From positions 1 to 64,000 of the forward strand of contig JAICSO010000021.1 of the NCBI GenBank assembly GCA_025936825.1: DNA of 64,000 bases, read 5' to 3'. Source of the stretch: Terriglobales bacterium (GTDB taxonomy: Bacteria > Acidobacteriota > Terriglobia > Terriglobales > Acidobacteriaceae). Made by a program: the position numbers and the translations under genes. Below are positions 7,356 through 16,311 of the stretch, in pieces (position 1 is the first letter of the stretch; every line of letters begins with the position of its first letter). The notes under the pieces were generated by a model. That model was given only the letters and a program-made list of their open reading frames with translations. It did no database searches and had not been told where the DNA came from.

Positions 7356-9998
7356 TCACTTCTCCTCCGGTACGATATTCGACTCCGGCCAGTGCGACGG
7401 CTGCGCATTGACATTCGTTGCGATGGAAACCGGCCCATCCACCGGCTTCACATCTACGTTGTAACCATCGACCTCGATGAGTGGGTCGTCTCCTTTAAAA
7501 TCTTTCGTTGCGGCCTCAATCGTTACCGTAGTGCTTTCGCCCGGAATCAGTGACAAATAATTATCGGAATAGAACACCGGCAGAACGCGCTTCCCGCTCT
7601 TCTTCTGATGCAACTGCAAATGCGACATGAGTGCAATGTGGCTGGTGTTGTTTGCCAGCGTGACGGTCAGCAAAGTGTTATCGCCTTCGGTATGCGCGTC
7701 GGCTTTCGCGTCCAGAGTCACGGGCGGTAAGTCTTGCAACCCGCCGAACTGATCCTGCGCCACTTGCTGCCAATAGAAATTCGTCGACAATAGCGTGCCG
7801 CCGGCATCGCGCAGGTTCAGCTTGATGAAAAACAGCGCCGTATCGTACGCGTTGGGCGCCTGCGCGACCTTTTGAGTTGTTTCGCCGGGGACTTCAGCGA
7901 TCGAGTAGACCCGCTGGAAGTCCGGCTGTCCGTCAAAGCGATACATCATCACTTCGAGTTTCAGATCTTTCAGCGCTTCGGGGCGGTTGTTCACGACTTC
8001 GATCCCACGCAGCGCTTCATTCAATTGCACGTGAACTGGCTCAGAAGCCTTTTTCGCGGCATACAGCGCGGCATTCGGCTCGAGATCATAGTGATACAGC
8101 TGCCAAACAAAACTTGGCTGCGCGGGATTGCTCATCCATGTGATTACGCCGCTGGTCGTCTTGAACATCTCCGAGTTGCGGCCCTCGTACATGGCGCGAA
8201 ACGCTTCGTAGGTCGCAAGCTGGCCTTTGCGAACAAAGTCGGCGAGATTGCGAATATGGCCATAACGATGCGCGAGTTCGCCGGGGAACTCATCGCCGCG
8301 CTGCGCTCCGTGCGCCATGTCGTGCTGCGCCCAATCATCGTTGATGGTTTCCCAATCCTTCTGCGGCATCATTCCCTGGATGGATTCGAGCGTCGGAACT
8401 GATACGGAGCCAGTCTCCGTCTTAAAGCTTTCGCTGATCGCGTAGAAGAACCGTGGCGACCGCCAGTAATAAGGACCGCCGGACGAGACTCCTCGTCCTT
8501 CCGCGGAATTCGATTGATACAGCCGCGATGGATCAAGCTTGGCCATAAGCGGCTTCAAATCGTCTTCCAACTCTTTCGGCGGATAGCCCTCATTGCGGGC
8601 GCACCACACCGCAATCGATGGATGGTTGCGGTAGCGAACTACTTTGTCGGTAACATTTGCGAGATACGTAGGGATATCTGTCACGTTCGGCCCGTCGGCG
8701 GGATTGGGCTGAAAAAACTCATCCCACAACAGGATTCCATATTTATCTGCCATGTCGTAGAAGTCGGGACTGGTGCTCTGGCCGACCCAGTTGCGAATGA
8801 TGTTGAGGTTCGCCAGCGCGTGCATGTGAAACTGCGCATCGAGGCGCTCGCGAGTGATCCGCTTCATGCCTTCGTCGAGGCCCCAGTTGCCGCCGCGCGC
8901 CATCACCTTTACGCCGTTCACCGCTAAGGTCAGATCTTCGGAAGCCGGTACGTGATATTCGATTTTGCGAATGCCGAACTGACGCGACTCCGTCGACGAC
9001 TCCTTCCCGCCAATATCGAAGCGCATAGTCAACGTGTACAGGTTTTGCGGACCGTAGCCATTCGGCCACCAGAGCTTCGGGTTCTCGAAGTGCAGTTCAG
9101 GCGTGGAGTTCTTGTCGAAGGTGACGTCCTGCTTGCTGTTGGGGGCGACGGTGATTGTCTTGCTGAAGGTCACCGGTTGCTCATGCTCGTTCTGCCACTC
9201 GATGGCTCCCGTAAGCGTACCGCTAACAGGCTGCGTCGACTTATTTTCCAGCGTGGTTGAAATGTGCAAGTCGGCTGTCTTAAAAGGCGGACTCAGATCC
9301 GATGTCACGAACGGATCTTTCACAATGACCGGACCCGTGGTATCAAGTGTCACAGGAAGCCAAATGCCGGTGTCGCGGTCGCGAACCGCGGGTAGCCAGT
9401 CCCACCCGATGGTGCAAAGAAAAGTTGGACCATCGATCGCGGTGTCACCGCCATTCTTGCCAATACCGTTGGCGACGGTATGCTCAATGGGAACTCCGGG
9501 GTGCGGCTGAGGTTTCACCAGCACGGCGAGCACCGCGCTTTTTCCGGGCTTTACGTCCTCAGAAATATCGAAATCTCCGCGGATGAACGCGCCTTTCATC
9601 GTCCCTGCTTCGTGCCCATTCACCCAAATCTCCGCGCTGTAATTGATTCCGGCAAAATGCAGCCAGACGTGACGGCCTTTGAATTCTTTAGGAACCACGA
9701 AGCTGGTCCGATACCACCAGTCGGTTTTATTCAGGCTCTCGGGAATCTGCCGCATGTTTTCCCCGTAGAGCGGCTCGGGATAAACCTTGTTGTTAACGAG
9801 TGTCGTCAGGACTGTACCGGGCACCGCTGCCGCGTACCACGATTCCGGCTTGAACTTCGATGTGGAAACCACTGAACCGATCTCTTTCACTTTGCTCGCG
9901 TCCTGCATTTGCCAGTTTCCAATTCCTCGTTCAGAGCTTTGGCCGAACACGGGGAGGGAGATCAGAAGTGCGATAAGGAGCAGCAGACGAGTTCTCAT
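7356..9998 (-). CDS. Secreted GH2 exo-beta-glycosidase (exo-glucosaminidase/mannosidase-like)
   Basis: An 880-residue glycoside hydrolase family 2 enzyme. The ATG at 9998 follows an AAGGTGAGG ribosome binding site and gives a clear signal peptide 'MRTRLLLLIALLISLPVFGQ'; an upstream in-frame start at 10109 is rejected. Order: sugar-binding jelly-roll domain (about 90-220, 'WWYRTSFVVPKEFKGRHVWLHFAG'), Ig-like domain, TIM barrel, C-terminal beta domains. The acid/base Glu is in 'WCARNEGYPP' (E470) and the likely nucleophile in 'FKTETGS' (E528). Overall it resembles CsxA-type exo-beta-D-glucosaminidases and beta-mannosidases, so the substrate is chitosan oligomers or mannosides; the exact specificity is uncertain. 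It is probably periplasmic or extracellular. Confidence 0.85.
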   Translation of the reverse strand: MRTRLLLLIALLISLPVFGQSSERGIGNWQMQDASKVKEIGSVVSTSKFKPESWYAAAVPGTVLTTLVNNKVYPEPLYGENMRQIPESLNKTDWWYRTSFVVPKEFKGRHVWLHFAGINYSAEIWVNGHEAGTMKGAFIRGDFDISEDVKPGKSAVLAVLVKPQPHPGVPIEHTVANGIGKNGGDTAIDGPTFLCTIGWDWLPAVRDRDTGIWLPVTLDTTGPVIVKDPFVTSDLSPPFKTADLHISTTLENKSTQPVSGTLTGAIEWQNEHEQPVTFSKTITVAPNSKQDVTFDKNSTPELHFENPKLWWPNGYGPQNLYTLTMRFDIGGKESSTESRQFGIRKIEYHVPASEDLTLAVNGVKVMARGGNWGLDEGMKRITRERLDAQFHMHALANLNIIRNWVGQSTSPDFYDMADKYGILLWDEFFQPNPADGPNVTDIPTYLANVTDKVVRYRNHPSIAVWCARNEGYPPKELEDDLKPLMAKLDPSRLYQSNSAEGRGVSSGGPYYWRSPRFFYAISESFKTETGSVSVPTLESIQGMMPQKDWETINDDWAQHDMAHGAQRGDEFPGELAHRYGHIRNLADFVRKGQLATYEAFRAMYEGRNSEMFKTTSGVITWMSNPAQPSFVWQLYHYDLEPNAALYAAKKASEPVHVQLNEALRGIEVVNNRPEALKDLKLEVMMYRFDGQPDFQRVYSIAEVPGETTQKVAQAPNAYDTALFFIKLNLRDAGGTLLSTNFYWQQVAQDQFGGLQDLPPVTLDAKADAHTEGDNTLLTVTLANNTSHIALMSHLQLHQKKSGKRVLPVFYSDNYLSLIPGESTTVTIEAATKDFKGDDPLIEVDGYNVDVKPVDGPVSIATNVNAQPSHWPESNIVPEEK

Positions 9999-10232
9999 GA
10001 ACCTCACCTTGTATATAAGAAATATGTAGGAGTTCAGCATCGAGCAGGCGTGTGCGATTGTCGCGCACAAGTATAAGGCAAAGTTTTGCCGCAGTAGGCT
10101 CAGCTTCAATGCACCAACAGAGCTTCTTCTTCCTCATGGATTTGGGCGGGTGGTTTACGCCCGCAGCCATTGTTTGCTCTCTCGCGTGTTCCTTGATCGG
10201 ATTACGTAACAGGAAGATCAATGGAATGATAA

Positions 10233-11723
10233 TCAAAAGACCACCCCCATGATCCAGAATGCTTCCACGAACGACAGCATGGCTGCGTGACGCTGCACCA
10301 GGCCGTAGACAGCTGCAAGGGCTTTTCGTGCCGCGGTGTATTTGTCCACCCCTGCGGTGTGAAACCAAGCCTGCATCCCCGCGAGCATTTGCTGCACTCG
10401 CAGGTTGCCGGGCTGGACGTTCTCTATCAGGTGACTCTGATGGAACTGGGTGCGGCGCGTAAGAAACGTGGTCATGATGGCGATGCCGAAACTGCCGCCG
10501 ATATTGCGCATCAAGTTGAAGATGCTGGTGGCGTTTCCCATGCCTTCTTTCGAAATCCGCGCCATACTCGATGCCATCAGGGGGATGAACAAGAAACTCA
10601 GCCCTATGCCTTGCAGCACCTGCGGCCAGATGATGTCGTTCATGCCTGCATTCAGGTTCAAATGAGAAAGTTGAAACATGGTGATCGAACCGACCGCGAG
10701 TCCGAAGATCAGCAATTTTCTTGGGTCGATCTTGCTGGTGAGATATCCAGCGAGTGGTGTAGTCAGCAGTGCACCGATCCCGCGCGGCGAGAGTGCCAAC
10801 CCCGCTTGATACGCCGGATAGTTCAGCAGCGTCTGAACGTAGATTGGCAGCAGCACCAAGCTCGCGTACAGCACAAAGCCGAGCAGGCTTATCACGAACA
10901 CACCTGTGCTGAACGAGCGCTCTTTCAGTGCTCGCAAGTCGACGACAGGATGCGCCGTCTTCAACTCCCTCCACACGAAGGCGACCAGGCCAATCACGCA
11001 GGTCGTGGCGAAGAAGCGAATGGAATTCGACGAGAACCAATCCTTCCGCTGGCCGGTGTCGAGGACAACTTGCAAGGTTCCGATGCCGAGCGCGAGAAAC
11101 CCAATCCCCCACAGGTCAATCCTGCTGCCTCGCTTGCGCTGGATGTAGGGCGGATCAAAAACGAAGGCGTTCATCATGAGCATCGAGATCACGCCGACAG
11201 GCAAATTGAGGTAGAAAATCCAGCGCCAGGTGTAATTGTCGGTGATCCATCCACCGAGAGTCGGGCCAAGGATTGGCGCGAGCAAAATGCCGATTCCGAA
11301 CGCGGCCATGGCATGGCCATGCTTCTCCTTGGGAAAGGTTTCCAGCAAAATCGCCTGCGCCAGGGGCTGCAGCCCACCACCGGTCAACCCCTGGAGCACA
11401 CGGAAGACGATCAGCATCGGCAAGCTTGTGGCGAACCCGCATGCGAGGGAGGTCACGGTGAAGCCGGCGACACAGGTCAATAGCAGGCGCTTGCGTCCCA
11501 TGTATCGGGCCAGCCAGCCCGACATCGGCAGAATGACGGCGTTCGCGACCAGGTATGACGTGACGACCCACGTGCCTTCCTCGACAGTGGAGGCGAGGTT
11601 GCCCGAGATGTGAGGGATGGAGACGTTGACGACAGTTGTGTCGAGAATCTCCATGAACGTCGCGAACATCACGGAGAAGGCGACAATCCACGGATTGACA
11701 TGCCGATGCTGGTCCACGGCCAT
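10233..11723 (-). CDS. DHA2-family (EmrB/QacA-type) MFS efflux transporter, C-terminus frameshifted
   Basis: A proton-driven drug exporter of the 14-helix DHA2 group. Seen are 'FMEILDTTVVNVSIPHI' in TM1, 'GWLARYMGRKRLLL' (the loop 2-3 MFS motif) and 'RVLQGLTGGGLQPLAQAIL' (motif C region). The frame ends abruptly at 'FWIMGVVF'. The next frame continues with 'LLIIIPLIFLLRNPIKEHA', the expected end of the last helix. The break is at a run of four T (plus-strand A 10235-10238) where five would keep the frame. A one-base deletion, sequencing error or slippage are all possible; without it the protein would read on toward the GH2 gene. No HlyD-like partner is adjacent. Confidence 0.88.
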   Translation of the reverse strand: MAVDQHRHVNPWIVAFSVMFATFMEILDTTVVNVSIPHISGNLASTVEEGTWVVTSYLVANAVILPMSGWLARYMGRKRLLLTCVAGFTVTSLACGFATSLPMLIVFRVLQGLTGGGLQPLAQAILLETFPKEKHGHAMAAFGIGILLAPILGPTLGGWITDNYTWRWIFYLNLPVGVISMLMMNAFVFDPPYIQRKRGSRIDLWGIGFLALGIGTLQVVLDTGQRKDWFSSNSIRFFATTCVIGLVAFVWRELKTAHPVVDLRALKERSFSTGVFVISLLGFVLYASLVLLPIYVQTLLNYPAYQAGLALSPRGIGALLTTPLAGYLTSKIDPRKLLIFGLAVGSITMFQLSHLNLNAGMNDIIWPQVLQGIGLSFLFIPLMASSMARISKEGMGNATSIFNLMRNIGGSFGIAIMTTFLTRRTQFHQSHLIENVQPGNLRVQQMLAGMQAWFHTAGVDKYTAARKALAAVYGLVQRHAAMLSFVEAFWIMGVVF

Positions 11724-11860
11724 TCCCGCTAAAGGGATCTCTGTTTATTCTTTCGTGTACTTTGAGTGGATAGCTGTGCGCCTTGTCACAATCAGATGTG
11801 ACGTTCAGTACCGCGCAGCCGCGTAGCGGAGGGGGTGGACTACAAGACATCTTTGGATAG

Positions 11861-11929
11861 GTGCTCGGGAGGGCATGGCTTCAGCCGTGCCGCCTGAGCC
11901 GCAAGAAATGGGGCTTTAGCCCCTGAGGT
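11861..11929. repeat. Composite palindromic element, intergenic copy
   Basis: It starts GTGCTCGGGAGGGC and forms GGCATGGC-TTCA-GCCGTGCC (11872-11891; one arm position G-T). It ends in GGGGCTTTAGCCCCTGAGGT (11910-11929). The same start and end modules occur in the same order inside pheT. Confidence 0.85.
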
Positions 11930-12198
11930 AGCCCGTCGTTAGCACTTAGGGAGATCAAAGACGCGTGCGAGTTTCCGGAGGATTCTGTGCAGTAGCTTCC
12001 TTTTGCCCTTTCAGAGGCTCCCGCCGTGTTCCACTTTTCCCCGGGCTTGTGCCCCGGGCTTTATTCTTGCGCCGCTTTGCGGCTGCATTAACTGCACAAG
12101 CTCTGCGTTTGTTGTGACGCCATCAGTCATGACGCAGACTCCGAAGGACGACCGAGTTTCGGATTACCGTTGCCGTCCTCACGAGCTAGAACTACCGT
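11930..12198. other. Intergenic region with hairpins downstream of the symporter gene
   Basis: No gene seen. It contains a CCCGGGCTTGTGCCCCGGGC hairpin near 12043-12062 followed by a GCCGC/GCGGC stem. These may act as terminators for the symporter gene ending at 12199, but no strong T-run was found. Confidence 0.5.
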
Positions 12199-14094
12199 CT
12201 AGTGTGCGGCGGAGGTCAGCCCTTTCTCGATGCCGGCCACGCTCGCCTCGTTGATGTGCTCCAGGTCCTTCAAGTGGTCGTACCAGGTGTACTTCAAAAT
12301 GATGGACGTGACCGCTACGATCGCGAGCGCATAAGCTGCATAACTCAGGTGCCAGGTCACGATGTAAATAGGCAGCGCAACTAGTGTCACTTGCCAGATC
12401 ATTCCGACTGCGATGTTGAACATGTCGCGCCAGAAGTCCGTGTTGCGGCGGAACGAGGGATCCTCGGCCTGCACCTTCCTGAGGACCGGCCCCCAGAATC
12501 CCCACGGGCGCACCCTGCGATAGAAGTCCTTCAGAATTTCTTCCTCTTCCGGCTTGGTAAGTAATGTCCCCAGGAGGGAAGCAATCAACGAGAACAAAAA
12601 CACCAGTCCAAATCCGAGTGAGACTTCAAGGTTCGCCGAGTGCTGGTTTGACCATGCCTGCAGAGGCGGAATTTTGGTGAGAGCCAACGGCACAGTCAAT
12701 GACGACGCCATGCCGACCACCATTCCCCAGAAGTAGCCGTGCCCATTGAAGCGCCACCAATACCACTTCAAAACGTTAGAAGCGGTGTAGCCGCCCCAGA
12801 GCGACGTCACGATCCAGATGACCACGTCGTTGACAGTGCCGATGTACCAGCCGATCAGCACTCCGAGCAGCACCACCATGAACGAACTGAGATAGCTCAG
12901 GCGCACATAGGTTTTCGGATTGGCATTGGGATTGATGTAGCGCTTGTAAATGTCATTGACGAAATATGGAGGCGCCGCGTTTACGGTTGCTGCGAAATTG
13001 GACATGTAAGCGGCGAGCAGTCCGGCGATCAGGAATCCGAGCAGGCCAGTCGGAACGAAGCGTCCGAGCGCTTCGGGAAGGATGCTCTCAAAGTCGATGT
13101 GAGTGCCCATCCCGCGGATTGTGTCGCTGAAGAACACCAGCGCCAGGACGGTGAGGCCGGTGATCAGGAAATACCGCGGGAAGGTCAGCACGACGTTTAC
13201 CCATCCGCTCATCATTGAAGCTTCGCGCGGATTTTTGCAGGAGAGCACGCGCTGCATGTCGTAGTTGGGGGCGGGTCCGGCTGCGCTGATCAGGATTCCT
13301 TTGAAGAGCAACATCATCACGAAGAAGCCGAACAGCCCGTAATGGTCTTGTGCGATCTTGGCGTTGGCTGATGGAACCAGTGCCGACCAGTCCATGTTCA
13401 AATGCCAACCGAAAAAGACGTTGTCCCATCCCGCGGGAATGAAGCGATGGAGCGTGCCCGGCGCGACCTTCATCATGGCAATAATGCCGACCGCAAACGA
13501 AGCCACCGACAGAATGCAGAACTGCATGACCTCCGTGACCACCACGCTGAACATGCCGCCCTTAATGACGTAAAACGTTGTGATCGCAATCAGGATCAAC
13601 GCGTATTCGTTTGCGCTCAGGTGCCACGGCAAGAAGGTGGCTGCGAATTTTCCGATGCCTTTGAAACCGTAAGTGAAGAACCCGATGATGCTGAAAAATG
13701 CGTAGATAACGACAATGATGTGGGCCAGTTTCGCGCCGCGGTCCTTGCCGAAACGGGTTTGAATCCACTCGGCGCCGGTCATCACGTTTGATCGCCTGAG
13801 CCAACTCGAAAGGTAAACCATCAGGAAGACTTGATTGAATGTCGGCCACAGCCATGGGATCCAGACGCTCTTCAATCCATAGACGAACATCCAGTACACC
13901 AGCAGCATGGTCCCGCTGATGTCGAACATGCCCGACGCGTTTGAGACGCCGAGCACATACCACGGCATGACGTTGCCGCCCAGGAAGTATGCCTTGATGT
14001 CTTTCGAGGCGCGATGCGAGACCCAGTAGCCCACCAGAACTGAGGTGACGAGATAAGCGACGACGATGGCGATATCGATGCCGTGTAGGTTCAA
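12199..14094 (-). CDS. Sodium:solute symporter (SSS family), probable sugar transporter
   Basis: 631 residues with about 14 hydrophobic helices, the length and layout of SSS-family sodium/sugar symporters (LeuT fold). The N-terminus 'IDIAIVVAYLVTSVLVGYWV', the motif 'MPWYVLGVSNASGMFDISG' and 'FLIAGLLAAYMSNFAATVNAAPPYFVNDIYKRY' are typical. Hydrophilic 'PEEEEILKDFYRRVRPWGFW' links the core to extra C-terminal helices. It lies 172 bases after the GH9 cellulase on the same strand, with a 20-nt palindrome between them, and near cellobiose phosphorylase. Uptake of cellobiose or another cellulose-derived sugar is a reasonable inference; the substrate is not proven. Confidence 0.85.
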   Translation of the reverse strand: MNLHGIDIAIVVAYLVTSVLVGYWVSHRASKDIKAYFLGGNVMPWYVLGVSNASGMFDISGTMLLVYWMFVYGLKSVWIPWLWPTFNQVFLMVYLSSWLRRSNVMTGAEWIQTRFGKDRGAKLAHIIVVIYAFFSIIGFFTYGFKGIGKFAATFLPWHLSANEYALILIAITTFYVIKGGMFSVVVTEVMQFCILSVASFAVGIIAMMKVAPGTLHRFIPAGWDNVFFGWHLNMDWSALVPSANAKIAQDHYGLFGFFVMMLLFKGILISAAGPAPNYDMQRVLSCKNPREASMMSGWVNVVLTFPRYFLITGLTVLALVFFSDTIRGMGTHIDFESILPEALGRFVPTGLLGFLIAGLLAAYMSNFAATVNAAPPYFVNDIYKRYINPNANPKTYVRLSYLSSFMVVLLGVLIGWYIGTVNDVVIWIVTSLWGGYTASNVLKWYWWRFNGHGYFWGMVVGMASSLTVPLALTKIPPLQAWSNQHSANLEVSLGFGLVFLFSLIASLLGTLLTKPEEEEILKDFYRRVRPWGFWGPVLRKVQAEDPSFRRNTDFWRDMFNIAVGMIWQVTLVALPIYIVTWHLSYAAYALAIVAVTSIILKYTWYDHLKDLEHINEASVAGIEKGLTSAAH

Positions 14095-14225
14095 ATGACA
14101 CCTCAGAAAGAACGCGAAGGTTTAATTTCAGGCGCTGCCCATGGGCGCCAAAACTAACGTCATTCGTGCTGGGCCGTGCCAACTATACAACGACTCTTAC
14201 GAGAACTCAGCCAAAAACCGTGTGG

Positions 14226-14245
14226 GGCGGGCGCCCTCGCCCGCC
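14226..14245. repeat. 20-nt palindrome, intergenic copy identical to the one in hisD
   Basis: GGCGGGCGCCCTCGCCCGCC: 8-bp perfect arms around a CCCT loop. An identical 20-mer lies inside hisD at 46650-46669. Here it sits between the GH9 and symporter genes. Confidence 0.9.
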
Positions 14246-14266
14246 AATTCAAAGCGCCGCTCACAG

Positions 14267-16099
14267 TTATTGCAAACTCCCCGCCAGCAAAAACACCAGC
14301 GCCGCCTGCCAATTGATCGCGATCTCGTTGCTCGCGTACGAGCCCTGATCATCCGCGTACACCTTCGCAGGAGGCAGACCCTTCGGCAGCGCAGTCAATA
14401 TCGCATCCTGACGTCCGGCGTTCGGGCCGCCCGAGAGGAGTCCCGGCCATGGCTCCTCGTTTTTATCCGCTCCGCTCGGCCGGTGATGCGGATGTCTGAA
14501 CGGGTGCTCTCCCAATTGCGTTACCCACGAGAGCGAGAAAGTATTCCGCCCGAGCAGGTAATGCAGGTTGTCTTCGGCGGCATTAACGAACGCCGGATCA
14601 GGAGAGAATGCATTCGCGACCAGTAATTGCAGGCCATACGACGCGGCGACTCCATTCGATCCCCACACGTAGTCCTTCGCGACGAGGCTGACACGGTATG
14701 GATCAGACTCGGTGCGTTGGGCAATGCGCTTCGCGGCGGCGATGCTGCTCTCGCGGATCTCTTTCACGATCGCTGGATCAGCCCCAGATGCTAGCGGATC
14801 AGATGGTCTGGTTTTTCCGGTTTCGCCTTCGGATAGAGCGTAGCTCCACAGACCCATCGCTGCGACCTCTCGCCAGCCTTCTGCGGGAACCGAGTCGATC
14901 TTGGGAAGGAATTCCCGATAGTTTTCCAGGAAGAAGTTTCTATATGGCGCGTTGTTGGATGCAATCAATATTCCGTCACTGGTGCGCCATAGTTCCGCCG
15001 CCGCCCAGAGGCGCTCGTCTTTGCAATTATCGTCTCCGTACTCCCCCGTGCTGATACCGGGTGGGTTCTTAAATAAGACGTTAGAGTTCTTCTCCGTCCA
15101 TTGCCATGCTTTACGTGCCGCTTCGAGATTCCGAGAGGCGAACTTCCAGTCGTACGGCTTGTACACTCGTGCCGCGATTGCCGCCACCGCCGCGAGATCG
15201 GCCGTCGCGCATGTGCTCTTGTACGGGGCCGAGCCGGTTCCAACAATCTTGCTGAGTAGCTTGTCGTCCTGCGGCATGATGAACTCGGAGAACTTCGTGC
15301 TGGTCTGTTTCTGCCAGACTCCACCATCGTCATCTTGCATCTTGAGCATCCACTCAAGATTCCAGCGAGCTTCATTGAGGATGTCCGGCGTGCCATTGCC
15401 ACTCTCTGGAATGTGCAGCTTGATGTCCTTCAGCTTTGAGCCATACAGTTCCCAGGCCCACAGCAGGGAGCCGGTTGAGATGCCGGAGTTCACGACATAC
15501 CTGCCGTAATCGCCCGCGTCATGCCAGCCGCCAATGTTATCGCGCTCGCCTGATTTCCCCGACGACGGATGAAACTCGCCTTTCAGATGACATGCTGGAT
15601 GTTTGTACCCCGGAAAATCAGGACCAAGATCCACCGCGGTTCCACATCGCTGTCCGTAAAAGCCAAGCATCGCCAGTTGGTACGCTCGCGCATAAACGTT
15701 CGGATTAACGTCAAAATTCCAACTGCGGCCTACGCCAGGAACGTCGATGTAATAACGTCCCAATTCGCGCAGCCCTGAAAAATCCGCAGCTTGAACGTCA
15801 TCTCCGGTATTGGAGTCGTGCGCTGCAGAACTCAACTTCCCCTGAAACGCCACGCCGTTATCGCTCGTTCGTTTGATCGAAAAACTCTGTGGTGATGAAC
15901 CCGGTGCGGTGATGAATGCAATCTTTGGAGCACCCGGTGAGTAACCGACCTGATCGACCTTGATGTTGATGGTTGCAGTCTGGGAAACCGCAAGCTGTCT
16001 TATACCAACCGAAAAAAGAAAAATTAGGAATGCAAAACTCAAGACATGCCTGGTATGAAATGCTTGGCTCAGCCTCATCGCCCCTGATCTCCTCGTCAA
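14267..16099 (-). CDS. Secreted GH9 cellulase (endoglucanase) with N-terminal Ig-like domain
   Basis: A 610-residue glycoside hydrolase family 9 protein. A hydrophobic signal ('LSFAFLIFLFSVGIRQLAVS') precedes a CelD_N-type Ig-like domain (about 43-130, 'IKVDQVGYSPGAPKIAFI') and an (alpha/alpha)6 barrel. Catalytic motifs are present: 'GGWHDAGDYGRYV' with the Asp pair D194/D197, 'FRHPHHRPSG' near the active site, and 'YASNEIAINWQAALVF' with the acid Glu (about E592). It hydrolyses beta-1,4-glucan outside the cytoplasm. A later start (16078) is also possible. It is divergent from cellobiose phosphorylase and upstream of a symporter, which supports a cellulose-use module. Confidence 0.92.
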   Translation of the reverse strand: MTRRSGAMRLSQAFHTRHVLSFAFLIFLFSVGIRQLAVSQTATINIKVDQVGYSPGAPKIAFITAPGSSPQSFSIKRTSDNGVAFQGKLSSAAHDSNTGDDVQAADFSGLRELGRYYIDVPGVGRSWNFDVNPNVYARAYQLAMLGFYGQRCGTAVDLGPDFPGYKHPACHLKGEFHPSSGKSGERDNIGGWHDAGDYGRYVVNSGISTGSLLWAWELYGSKLKDIKLHIPESGNGTPDILNEARWNLEWMLKMQDDDGGVWQKQTSTKFSEFIMPQDDKLLSKIVGTGSAPYKSTCATADLAAVAAIAARVYKPYDWKFASRNLEAARKAWQWTEKNSNVLFKNPPGISTGEYGDDNCKDERLWAAAELWRTSDGILIASNNAPYRNFFLENYREFLPKIDSVPAEGWREVAAMGLWSYALSEGETGKTRPSDPLASGADPAIVKEIRESSIAAAKRIAQRTESDPYRVSLVAKDYVWGSNGVAASYGLQLLVANAFSPDPAFVNAAEDNLHYLLGRNTFSLSWVTQLGEHPFRHPHHRPSGADKNEEPWPGLLSGGPNAGRQDAILTALPKGLPPAKVYADDQGSYASNEIAINWQAALVFLLAGSLQ

Positions 16100-16177
16100 A
16101 AAGACCTCGAGTGTGACTGAGAATCACGCGTTAATTGCGGTGATCCCATGCACCCGCCGCGACACTTACGAAAGTAC

Positions 16178-16208
16178 TTGCGTTCGATTCTGTACTGCAC
16201 TGTATAAT
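16178..16208 (+). promoter_or_regulatory. Probable promoter of the cellobiose phosphorylase gene
   Basis: A perfect TATAAT (16203-16208) with TTGCGT (16178-16183) 19 bases upstream. The spacing is long, so the -35 is weak evidence. The transcript would start about 95 bases before the GH94 gene. Confidence 0.45.
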
Positions 16209-16244
16209 CTTCCGTTCGCTTCATACAAGCATAAAATGCCCTAG

Positions 16245-16256
16245 AAAATCGTTTTA
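16245..16256. promoter_or_regulatory. Candidate LacI-family operator upstream of cellobiose phosphorylase
   Basis: AAAATCGTTTTA contains AATCGTTT, fitting the AAnCGnTT core of LacI/GalR operators. The symmetry around the central CG extends to several outer positions. It lies just after the predicted transcription start and between two divergent cellulose genes; a LacI regulator is encoded at 19930. Inferred by eye. Confidence 0.4.
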
Positions 16257-16311
16257 CAATGCATGCGCATGGCTTGCAGGGGCGTCCATCTCTGTCCGCT
16301 GGGAGCACGGA

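Noticed and set aside
10287-11483. 398-codon plus-strand open frame
   Set aside because: It lies antisense to the DHA2 transporter; the His/Gln/Glu-rich translation is the complement of membrane-helix codons.
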